This document shows positions 10,480-21,500 of a DNA stretch of 64,000 nucleotides, in pieces (within the stretch, counting starts at the first letter, position 1; each line of letters opens with the position of its first letter). The notes under the pieces are model-generated. The model was not told the DNA's origin, did no database searches, and saw nothing but the letters and a program-made list of their open reading frames with translations. This DNA is from Dipteris shenzhenensis (taxonomy: Eukaryota > Polypodiophyta > Polypodiopsida > Gleicheniales): NCBI GenBank assembly GCA_047967505.1, contig CM106538.1; one strand, written 5' to 3'. The translations under genes and the position numbers were made by a program.

Positions 10480-11748
10480 CCTGATGCCGCTGTTGCAACA
10501 AAGAGCACCTCTCCTCAACTTGTAAAGGTGTGAGGTCCTCATCCATAGAGATTGCTGGCTGATCTCGAAGGACTCTGACCTGCGTCGTAGAGCTGAAAGT
10601 CGTGCCTAGATGTCATGGAATCGTATGATCAGGGGTTGCTCTCGGTTGGGATCTCTCCCCACCCGCCATGCCCTCTCTATCCTGTGCTCAGCCACACCCA
10701 AGGTAGCGGCCACGAACGCAGTCGCATCTACCATCGATGTAGCCTCAGTGCGTGGGATCCCGTGTACTCTGATGTTGAGAGCCTTACTGGCTCTTTGCTG
10801 CTGCTCCATGAGGGTAGCCGAAACGGTTACCATTGTGGGTTCCCATTTGGCCACGTCAACCCATGTGGAAGTCTCCTCAATAGCAGATTGCATGCTTGCA
10901 ATCTGTGCCTCGACCACCGGGACAGTGTGTATGGCTGTGACCTCCTGTCGGAGCTGCATGATATCATGTCTGAGTCCCTGAATAAGACCCGCATGCTCCC
11001 AAATGGCCCTAGCCTGCTCCTGTATGATGCGGCTCTGCTCCTAGTTGAAGCGGACTTGCTCCCGTGCGAAGCAAGTCAGCTCCATCTCACGCTCACGGAA
11101 ACTATGTATCTCCGTGAGCAAGGTCTCATGGGCCTCTAGTGTATCAGCCCACCCATGTCCATGCTGAAACTGTGGTGACTGTGGCATGAAAGAGTGGGAC
11201 TGAGAGTCCGGAACCTGGACGGTGATTGAGTGAGGAACAAAGATGACAGTGGAATGGATGAGGCAGTCCCAACGGGGTGTGGGAGGGTGGGCTGACTGAG
11301 AGGGAGAGGGGAGAGTGAAGCGTAATGTGGCACAGTGTATGACACCTCCGAAGTAGGGGTCATAAGCTGTGTGAAAGCTGTAACAGGAGAAGAGGGGAAG
11401 GGAACAACAACCGGTGCCATGGGCATGAGTATGTCACTGATCGTAGATGTAGAGGGAGTTGAGACTAGAACTAGAGCTAGGCCTGAAGCGGGGACTGAAG
11501 TCGAAGTAGAGATAGAGATAGAGGGAGCTGAGGCTGGAGCTGAAAACGAAACTGACACTGTAGCGGGAGTTGAGGTTGAGGTAGAGATAGAGGCTGAAGA
11601 AGCTAAGGCGGGTCCTACCTTTGCCTTGATGTCTACCCCGAGTCCACTTCCGGTTGTAACGTGTGTTCACATCCTCCAATTTCAGTTGTGTCGTTTGCTT
11701 TTTTTTGTTGTTGTTGTTATTGTCATCTTTCTTGGCTTTGTCCCCCAT
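10480..11748 (-). pseudogene. LINE-B ORF1 (L1 ORF1p-like RNA-binding protein), broken
   Basis: The start ATG is at 11748 (MGDKAKKDD then an Asn/Lys run and QLKLEDVN). A frameshifted Ser/Pro/Thr-rich stretch (11558-11136) follows. Next come a probable coiled coil (about 11100-10960; repeated Gln/Glu/Arg) and an RRM-like core at 10960-10606 with LNIRVHGIP and [14 protein letters not shown], ending LIIRFHDI. This is the order of animal L1 ORF1p: coiled coil, RRM, basic C-terminal domain. The C-terminal domain is visible in LINE-C, in frames broken by a stop. The protein would coat element RNA as a chaperone. LINE-C starts similarly ([20 protein letters not shown]). Stops and shifts make it non-functional. 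Confidence 0.75.
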
Positions 11749-12050
11749 TTCTCTTGGAGTGCGGGTACAGATCTTAGTGTTCGATCGGGAGCGGGAGCAC
11801 CGGTTCCCCCCCCCATAATGGGAGGCACGTCCAGTGCAAGGTGGTGGAGAGGCAGGGCGGAAGCCTCAGGTGGAGAAGGAGGAGAGGCTAAGATGGCGAG
11901 GAGGGAGGGATGGCTGAGAAGGTGGTGAGGGTAGCAGAGAAGGGGGGGGCGATGGATGAGCGGAAAAGGAGGGAGGGAGGTGGCTGAGCTTCGCATGAGT
12001 GGATAGCAGAGAAGCTGACCTTTATCCATGTTTTGTCTTCCTCAGTGCAC

Positions 12051-13600
12051 CATCACTCATGGACAACAAAGCCATAGTGAATGGGAGGACCATGCCACAC
12101 CATTCTTGACTCCAAAGGAAAGTACAAGGTTCTCATGATGATTCCCAAACTTTCATGTAGGAAGTTGGTAGTTGAACTCTCCATGACCTAGCACAAGGAT
12201 CTATCTTATCAAGAATGGCAAGATTTGATGAATGGCAAGGTAGCACAGGATGGGATATGGTGGCACAAACAACAAAAAGCGGGCACAATCACTTGTCTAT
12301 CATTTAGTCAATCGTATTTGATTATTAGACATGGCATGTTGTGGAGTAGGGTTCTCCAGTCTTGAATTTTGTTTCAATTTCAGCAGAACAAGGTGTCACA
12401 AGCATCCCTCCACCCATGGACACTTGCTAACCCTAGGACAATACTCTTGCACTAGGCTAGGAGATGGATAAAATGGCAACCAAGCTTGGTCAAGAGCTTG
12501 AGCTATGGAAGTAATCTAAGGGTGCCTTAGCCAAGTGGCAAAGATTGAAGCGATGAGCTTTTGTCCTTGACATGAGCCTATGAATGCTTGAAGGGATCAC
12601 CACCAGCTAACATGAGGAAGGAGATGAGGAGGGCTGTCCAAGCTCAGCCAAGGAAGGGGTTAAAAGAGGTACATAAAACCTACATGTGGTACAATAGCTC
12701 TCCATCAGTCAAAATTTTGAGTAATTTGACGATGTTGACAGCCATCAAGACCTAGGTAGACAAATGGGACAAGTCTTAGGAGCTAATTGACAAAGTAAAA
12801 ATAACTTTGAGCTCCAAGGGGCTTACGAACAATGGAGGTAGTTGGTTGTAATATAGTGTCGTGCCACTGGTTCTGCTGCATCAGGGTGAGACCAATTTTG
12901 TGAATAATCTCTTAGGAGCCTCAAGCCGTCCTCCTTTAAATCAACTCAAGATGTTGAGATAGAAGATTTGAGAGGGCCGTGTTCACCTCCTCAATTAACA
13001 AGGTATTCCAAAGGGTAGGTGGATCGGTAGCCCAGTTGAGTGGATGGGCAGGTGTTATTGGCCGCTTAGTAAGACACCTGTGCAGATGGCATTTTTTGGA
13101 GGTTTGGGAGGCAAGGGCAGTACAAGTTTAAAAAGGTTTCCAAAAGAATTTGTGGACTGAAAGCTCAGGTGACTGGACCAGCAGGTGCAGTTGGCTGTTT
13201 AGTAAGACATATGTGCAGGTGGCTTTGTGTTGGAGGTTCGTGCAGACAAGGGCAGTAATAGTTATCTAAGGGTTGAAGGTGCAATCAAGACATGCAAGAA
13301 ATTACAATGGGAAGCCAACAAACAGGATTCAATGGACTAAATGATAAGTTTGTTAGAGAGGCTGGTAATCCTCCATTTCACTTTGGTATTGAGATTTATG
13401 CCTTGCTAAAAACTTTGGCTTTTTACCTTTCCCGTTCTGTCTGGCATAGTTGAACAGCAACCTTTCTTCAAATGTTCTTGAAGAGAGATTTCAAAGATTG
13501 CATGATATAGCTGAGTGTTCTTATTTTCCTTGATATAATCATAGACTTACATGGCACATCAACACTGATTGGATTGGACTACTATGTAGCACACAGAATA
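12051..13600. other. Unassigned spacer left of the ABCA exons
   Basis: No recognisable gene or element on either strand; all frames are interrupted by stops. The missing last ABCA exon was looked for on the minus strand by eye and not found. The one structure seen is a diverged direct repeat at 13043-13125 and 13173-13263. Confidence 0.6.
13043..13263. repeat. Diverged direct repeat, about 130-bp period
   Basis: Two copies, 13043-13125 and 13173-13263. They share TGG-GCAGGTG, TTGGCYG-TTAGTAAGACA, TGTGCAG-TGGC, TGGAGGTT and ACAAGGGCAGTA-like blocks in the same order. They are clearly diverged, so the duplication is old. No coding content is seen. Confidence 0.65.
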
Positions 13601-13625
13601 TGGAATTAGGAATTCATCATCTTGC

Positions 13626-15587
13626 CTGTAGAGAGTCACCATTTGGCAATGTAATGGTTTCATACCGCCCTTCTGCCGCAGCACTTTCAAGCTCTGCCTG
13701 TTTTGCTATATTCAAGAACACCTCCTCAAGAGTTGCCAAATTGACTTGAATGTCTGTGATACCAAATTCTGCTTCTTTCTCTTGCAAATCAGTGAAAAAA
13801 TCCTGCATTGTAATCCATCAACCCCTCATAAATTTATGAAAGAAAGCTCCAGAATGCAGGACATGTCACACAAAATATATAATATCAAGTAAATAAAAGC
13901 ATTGCATGAGAATTAAGGTAACGTCTTTTTGAAAAAATCCTTCATAAAAACTTCAACTTTTTGCTAAGAAAATGAGGCAAACATATATGAGTAGCTAACA
14001 ATAAGTACCGTCAGTTGACTCTCCTTTTCGCGAGGTATAATAAAAGTGATAAATGCCTTGTTCTCTTCTTTAGGTACTACTCCTAGTTGCTGCTTTGCAT
14101 CCAACATCAATATTAGTCTTATGAGAGAAAAAGTGTGCAAGATTCAGAATAGAAAGTGTTACTAAATTATTTGTGAGAAAGTCTCACCTCTTTGAAAAAT
14201 GACTTCATGTGATCTGTTTTCAGGTCATCTTCTTGTTGTTGCTCGCTACTTTTTCTGTTCAGGCTGACAGTAACAACGTATCCAGCACCAAATCGTGACT
14301 TTAAATAGAGTGATGTCCCAATGCAGCGAAGCTTCCCATTAGCCATGATAGCTATCCTGTCACTTAATATATCTGCTTCCTCCATCGAATGAGTGGTCAA
14401 AATTATAGCCCGTCCTCTCTTTGCTCCTTCAATAATGTCCCATACATGCCTGCGTGTTATTGGGTCCATACCAGTTGTCTGCAGCCACCAGAAACCAAAA
14501 TTGAGCCAAGGTAACAATAGCTACACTCAGATGATGTTCATTAGAAATTACTTTAAGTGATTATAAATGCAAACTATTCAGGAAGACTAACAGAAGCTTC
14601 GGCTCTAAACAACAGCAATAGTATTACCGGTTCATCAAGATATACAATTTTGGGATCTCCAATCAAAGAAATGGCAACGCTTAGTCGCCGCTTCATCCCT
14701 CCACTGTAATTTGCGGCCCGCATATTCACAGCTTCTGCAAGCTTGACTCGAAAAAGCAGCTCTGTGGAAGTCTGTATTGAAACAGCGATATGATTCAGGT
14801 TGTTGGCAGACTTTTTAATTAAAAAATGTGGTATTGTCTTTAAAGATGGAATAATATTCCCATGTCTTATCCAGAAGAAGGGGGTAGAGAAAATATGTGG
14901 TGAAATATTATCCCAGAAACTACAATGTTTTTTAACTGATTCAAGCAAAGAAATGTCAATTACCTCCTTCACAAGAGACGGTGGCAGACCCTTGATCCTT
15001 GCAAATAGGTGGAGGTGTTCCAGCCCAGTCAAAGCATCCCACAAGATATCAAACTGAAATGCAAGTTGATCAAAAGTGTGTCAAATGTACCTGTAGAAAT
15101 AACCCCATAACCAAAAAGAGCAAGAACTCTCTACCTGCATACCTGAGGACAAACTCCCATGTAACTGCGAATATTAGACATGCCCTGTGCACTTCTTATT
15201 GAATTCCCATAAACCAAGGCTGTGATCAACTAGACGCAGTGAGAAACACGCAAAACTTAGGGCTTAGGGATTCCACCACATAACAGATGCTTCGTATTAC
15301 CAAAAAGAGTGACCACTCAGCTTTTTAAATGTATCTGGAAAGTTGGCAAATCAACAGGAACAAGGATGATGTATATTGAACGCAAGCAAACTGTTTCTCT
15401 TCAAAGAAGTGGAAATCCCATTCATGAATAGCATGTTGGGAAATTAAGAAACATAAGAGCGAAACATACCATCACCAGCTGTGACAGGAACAATTCCTGT
15501 AAGACAATTGATTGTTGTGGTCTTTCCAGCACCATTAGGACCAAGCAAGCAGAAAAGTTTGTTTTTTTCGATATGGACCCATAAGCT
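13626..15587 (-). CDS. ABCA2: ABCA2-like exons: nucleotide-binding domain
   Basis: Seven exons encode the ATPase. Walker [10 protein letters not shown] is in 15587-15470. The Q-loop ([13 protein letters not shown]) is split over 15219-15143 and 15053-14964. The ABC signature [12 protein letters not shown] and Walker B IVYLDEP are in 14771-14628. The D-loop TTGMDP, H-loop [10 protein letters not shown] and the [17 protein letters not shown] block are in 14478-14188. 14092-14009 has [13 protein letters not shown]. 13802-13626 has [17 protein letters not shown] and stops matching at PNGDSLQ. All catalytic residues are present. 14092 sits at a tandem AAGCAG acceptor. The last exon appears to end CAG|GCAAGA; an alternative is a GT donor a few codons earlier (AATG|GTGACT). 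Confidence 0.92.
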
Positions 15588-18500
15588 CTGCAATAGTCAA
15601 CTTCAAATAAGATGAACAAACTTGTTGCAGAAATGTTTTTGTAGCTATATTTATTAAGAATATTGCTTTGAGAATACATTTAGAGAGTTTACTTATGTCA
15701 TATATCAATTTACTTCAGGATCTTTCAAGAAGAAGTATGGGATATGTTACATATAAAAAACAATGTACATCAATGATCAGGTGGAAGAGCCAGCAAGGGA
15801 GATCTGAAAGACAAGAGACAAGTGTCTCAATCATGAGAAAAACAAAAATCAGGATTATACACTAGGTGGGTGGGCCAACATGGCATCTTATAGGATACTT
15901 ACTTTATGGAAGGCAAAAAATTGCATAAACCCATGACTGGGTGCTAAGATAATGTTAAGTGACAGTTTCCAATGCTTGAGAATGAAAAAACGATATTTCA
16001 ATACTTGTTCAATCCCCGGGGACATTGGAGAAAGATAAGATTAATGAACCAACAATTGAGACATTTCTTTCTCCAATTGAAATTCATTAGAATCCAAGTA
16101 CAAATATAAAAAAGTAAACAAATAAGAAGAGATTTCTAGTTGGACAAGCAAGGCTACCCATTCTTTGCGACTTTGTTTAGTCCATGCACCGACAAGCAAC
16201 CTAATGTTGGCGATTTCTAGAGGATACTCCATTTTAGGTAGAAAGTGTGGCGACCATACGACTGTACCTGCTCAGTACACATTTGGTGTGATTTTTGGCA
16301 GGCATTCTTGCAGGTGTTCTTTGGCAGGCATTCTTGCAGATAGCCACTATTTGGCTTGCATTTTCGGAGCGCATTTGGGGCATATTGTTTTGTTGCAAGC
16401 ATTGCAGTCAAGTTGCAGAACCTGCTCCAGAAATTTGGGGCTTTTTAGTTATGCTTGCAATCTTGCAGGTAAATTTTGGGGCTTTTGCAGTTTTTGCACA
16501 TAATTGCAAAATTTGGGGCTTTTAGTTCAATTGCCTCTTTCACGGGCAATTTCTTGCAGAAATTTGGGGCTTTTAGTTCAATTGCCTCTTTCACGGGCAA
16601 TTTCTTGCAGAAATTTGGGGCTTTTGCATTGTGGATGCAATTTGGCAGTTGAAAGAGCATTTTGGAGATTTGCAAGCAGTTTTGGACTTAGTGTGAGTCC
16701 ATTTGCAAACTTTTGCCACTTTTTGTGGATTTCCTCTGCAGATTTTTGGGCATTTGCAAAGCATTGTGGTGAATTTCGAGCCTTTGATAGGCTGTGACAG
16801 TATTTGTCACTGTGGTCAGATTTTGGTTGTGCATTTTGCATCCCAGGAAGGGATTTTTCTTGTACAGTTTGCTAGGTTTTTTAGTTTATCTGGCAAAAAT
16901 AGCTCAGAACAACCCCAATGAGGTGTTTGGAGTCCTCACTCACGAGTGGCTCCCACAACAAAGCAGAAAAGATGGGATTCTAGAGATGCACAAGCTCTAT
17001 CAGTGATTTCTCTTTCTGTCAAGAGGTTCATTATTTCTCACATTCGGTCATGCGAGACCTCAAAGGCAGCTTGGGAGATATTAGAGAGTATCACACCTAT
17101 GAATTCTCTTCTTGAGTCCTATCTTGGCTTCCACACCTTGTTGAATTTGTCATTGAGGGGGGACAGCAATCCTCTCTCGTTTCATGAGTTGGTAGGACAC
17201 GAAGAAATATGGCAACACAGGGTGGCTAGCATGCCATGCTTTCTAAGTTTAAGCCCAAGGGAAAAGGGCAGCAAAAGCAACATGCCAATCAGCCCCCGCA
17301 CATCAACATAAAGCTGATTTAGGACAGCACTCTTATAAGGCTAAGGGTGATGCAGATAAGCCTAAAAAGAAGGGTATTTGTCACTACTACAAGACGCCAG
17401 GTCATTATATTGGTGAATGCAAGATGCGCATAGCTAAAGAAAAGAAAAGCGATTCAGGTATGGCTATGTTAGATGCATCAGCTCCTCATGCACATGATGG
17501 GGGAGATGTTATAGCCAACTTTCTGAAAGAGCAAACTTGTTACTCATCCAAATGCCCCGATTCAGCTAGAGGCTGATTTTGTACCTCCGCAAGGTGTTAG
17601 GTGAAGTTGTCAGGCAAGAGATTCAAGAGATACACACAGCCAAAACAGTCCCAAATTGGTTGCTACAGACTCTCAGGGAGAGTAGGCTTGAGGCACCATT
17701 GCTTGGCAGGACTCGTAGTGCAGTAAGGTATGCACGGGGGGCTCTTTCAGTTGAGACAACTTATGCAAGTACTCTACTTGATGAAGTAGAACCTGACTCT
17801 TTTGAAGAAGCAAAGGATAATGTGCATTGGATGCATGCCATGCACAATGAATTGCAATCCATTGAGAAAAATTAGACTTGGGATGTTGTGGATTTGCCAC
17901 CAGGTAAGCATGCCATTTACCAAGTGGGTTTTCAAAGTGGAACAGAAGCCAGATGGGTCCATTGACAAGTACAAGACAAGGCTGGTTGCTGAAGGCTGTG
18001 CACAGAACAAGGGCATAGATTATGAGGAGACTTTTGCTCCAACATCCCAGATGACCACCATAAGGTCAATTATTACCATGGCTGCAAATTTTGTTTGGAA
18101 TGTCTATTAGTTGGACATAAAAATAGCTTTCCTTAATGGGCATTTGCAGGAAGAGGTTTATGTCAAACAACCTCCTGGATTTGAACTTTCTAGGAATGCA
18201 CTTCAGGTTTGCAAGCTGAACAAAGCTTTGTATGGGCTGAACAAGCCCCACATGCATGGTATGCCAAGATTGATGCATTCCTGGCAAGTAAGGGGTTACA
18301 TAATAGTCCGACGGAAAGCACCCTCTACATCAAGAAGGAGGGGGGGGATATTGAGTTTACACCTTCAACTCAAAACCCAGCACACATGGATTATAACCCA
18401 AGTGCAAGAGGAAGAGAGGAGATTCCTATTGATAAGCTGATTTTCCAGCTTAGCAATATGATTGAGCAGTCCATTATGACAAGATTAGGAACTAAGAGGA

Positions 18501-21500
18501 CTTTAAACTTTGGGGATTAAGAGTTGAGTACCCCTTCTAAGAGGTCCAAATTCCAACCGCGAGAGAGAATTAAGTTCCCCAAATATGATGGGGCAAGGGA
18601 GGCTGACAAAATACTCAATTGGATTCGCCATTTTTAGCTATACTTTGCCCATCAAGACAAGACCAAGCAAGAGAAGCTTGCTCTTGCCACATTGCATCTG
18701 CAGAAGCCTAATGTAGTGGTCTTTTCACAAACAGGAAAAGAGCCTATTCATGAATGGGCTAAGTTCGTGGAGCAACTGAAAGCCACTTTCATGCCACCAA
18801 GGCATGAAGAGAACCTAACCTTTTGTTGGGAGAGGTTTAGGTAGTTCAATAATGAGAGTAATGCAGCTTTTACAGCCAGATTTTGGAAACTCTCTCTAGA
18901 GTTACCCGAAAAGAGTGAGGACGATGGGAGAAAGAAGTATTTAGCAGCCTTAAGCCCAAAAGTAAGGTACGAGGTTGAAATGTTTAACTCGACCACGCTT
19001 AAGGAACTCACTAAGCTGGCTAAAATAGCCGAGAGGAAATTGAATCCTCGTAAACCCTTCAATAAGGAGGGTGGGTCATCATCTAAGACCAACAATATAC
19101 CCACTTTTAGGAAACCAAACCGGTTTAAGAATAATAAAGGGAAGGATAAAGCTCTTGTAAGGAATGTTAACAGCCAATCACGTCCTGGAAGGATGCCATT
19201 TTTCTTCTATGACGGACGAAGAGAAGAGGAAGTTGATTAAGGAAGGAAAATATTTCGGGTGTAAGAAACATAAGCCAGGGCACGTATGGCATAAATGTCC
19301 CGTTCTCTTGGCTAAGATTGCCAAGACGAATTCAGTAAAAGGGAAAGCCAAGGCAAGCAGGAGGGTGAGGCTTCTACCTTGTCACCCTCGAAATCTACCG
19401 TGACTATTGAGCCAATAGTGAATGTTGTCCATTCAGCCAATACCTTTGGGCCTCATGATCTTTTTAAGGTGTATGGATTCGTGAATGGACAGAGAATAGT
19501 GGTTCTCCTAGACGATGGATGTAATTATGACTTAGTGAGTGATAGATTGGTAAAATTACTCCATCTTAAACCAGAATCTATAAAAAACATGTCGCTCTTA
19601 GGAGCTTTTAGGGGACACAATGAAGAAGACACATCCATAGTACATAATATTCATTTTCGTATACAAAAATATAAAGATCGAAGGGATTTTCTAGTAGCTC
19701 CTTTACAAGACGTTGACATGATTCTAGGTAAACCATGGCGGTATGATTTTAACCCTGCTATTCATCCTCATACTCATCATTGTTGCTCTGTACAGTTGCT
19801 CTGTACATAAGGATTGTAGGGGATCAAGACGTGTATGCAATTCCATTGATTACTCCTACCCAAGCAAAAAGATTGGTAAAAAGAGGGGTAGATTGTAATC
19901 TTGTGTATATACGGGATTCACGAGATCTTCATATCTCAAAAGAAGATCGGAAGAGAAATGAGTTCCTTAGAGCTTATGAGGATCGATTTTCAAGAGATGA
20001 CTCATTCGAATTGCCTATGGTAGCCCCAATCCTTTCTTTTTGGCTCTTGAGCTTTTCATGCATTGCATGGTGTATCCCGTATTCCCGTGTGGAGCGTGCT
20101 CTAACGGTTTTCTTTAATACTTAATAGAAGTCTCTTTTTTGCCCAAAAAAAAAAAAAGCCTATGGAGAGAGAAGATGATCATGCCATAGACTTAGAGCCA
20201 GGAGCTTCTCCTCCATGTAGAGTCCCATATAGGATGAACAGGATAGAAATGGAGGAGGTAGAAAAACAAATTGAAGATCTATTGCAAAAAGGCCTGATTC
20301 GACCAAGCAGTTCTCCATTTGGAGCACCTGTATTATTGGTCAAGAAGAAGGATGGATCATATCGTTGTAGAAAATAGGAGAGTGAGAGAGTGAGAGAGTT
20401 GAATGTAAGTTTGCAATAGATGAAGTGACTGAATACAAGAAGAGGGAAAGGTTTTGTCTAAGTGACAAAACCTTATCCTTCACTAACCATAGTTAGTGAA
20501 CTAACTGTGATTAGGGGAAAAAAGGGAAAAGTGCCCCTAACTTACGTCTTACATTACATTGGTCACTGCTAGAATATAATAATAATTCTAACACCCGCCT
20601 GCAGTGCCAATGTCATGTACAAGGAAATGATCAATCACCAAAAAGAGATAAGTTCAGGGCACTGCGAAATGCCTCAAACTTTTCACGTGGAAGTGCTTTG
20701 GTGAAGATGTCTGCAACATTGTCATGTGTTGACACATAGATCATACTGATCTCTCCTGCATGCAACTTCTCTCTGACATAGTGATAGTGAACCTCAATGT
20801 GCTTCGTGCGAGCATGAAACACAGGATTTTTTGCCACTACTATAGCACTCTGACTATCAGTGAGAATCGGAGAAGGACCCTCCAATGAAAGATGAAGATC
20901 AACAAACAAACGACACAGCCAAACACATTCAATTGTCGCTGTGAAAGCTGCCTTATACTCAGCTTCACATGAGGAGGTAGCCACTGTAGATTGTTTCTTG
21001 CTCAACCAAGAAATGCAAGCATGTCCTAGAAAGAAACAATTCCCGCTGGTGGACTGCCTAGTATCATAGCCCAATCTGAGTCACTGTAAGCATGCATCTG
21101 CAAGACACCCCCCTTGGGAAACATCAAGCCAAAAGACTTTGTACCTTGCAAGTAACGGAAGATGCGTTTACAGCCTGCCAATGCATAAGCTTTGGGCTGT
21201 GCATATACCTGCTCACCTGAGAAACTGAAACTGAATATCAGGTCGTGTATTGCAGAGATAAATGAGGCATCCAATAGCCTGGCTATAGAGTGTGACATCA
21301 ATTGATTCACCTGCATCATGCATTGTAAGCTTCAGCCCCGGCTCCATGGGAGTGGACATAGGCTTGCAATCATGCATGTTGAATCTGTCCAAGAGTTTTT
21401 GAACATACTTGGACTGAGACATAACAATGCCACATTTCTCTTGAATAAATTGGATCCCCAAAAAGAAATGCAACAAGCCCAAGTTTGACATATCAAATGT

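Larger units (their letters stand above)
6836..12050 (-). mobile_element. LINE-B: near full-length L1-like LINE (minus)
   Basis: The most complete copy of the LINE-A/B/C/D family, inserted minus-strand into or beside gypsy-1. Reading leftwards: a pyrimidine-rich 5' region (about 12030-11750), ORF1 (11748-10500), apurinic-like endonuclease (10330-9155), RT (8980-8050) and 3' domain (8040-7311). The 3' UTR ends in the family hairpin (6905-6871) and a (CTTT)n tail, seen as GAAA repeats at 6836-6870. The length of about 5.2 kb fits a full L1. Frameshifts and stops occur in every domain. The 5' boundary is approximate; no clear target-site duplication was found. Confidence 0.88.

Noticed and set aside
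11335-11928. 197-residue plus-strand ORF rich in Glu, Val and Gly
   Set aside because: It is the antisense of the Ser/Thr/Pro-rich part of LINE-B ORF1.
12051-13600. Missing C-terminal ABCA exon
   Set aside because: Minus-strand frames were read for the expected region after PNGDSLQ; no convincing match was seen.
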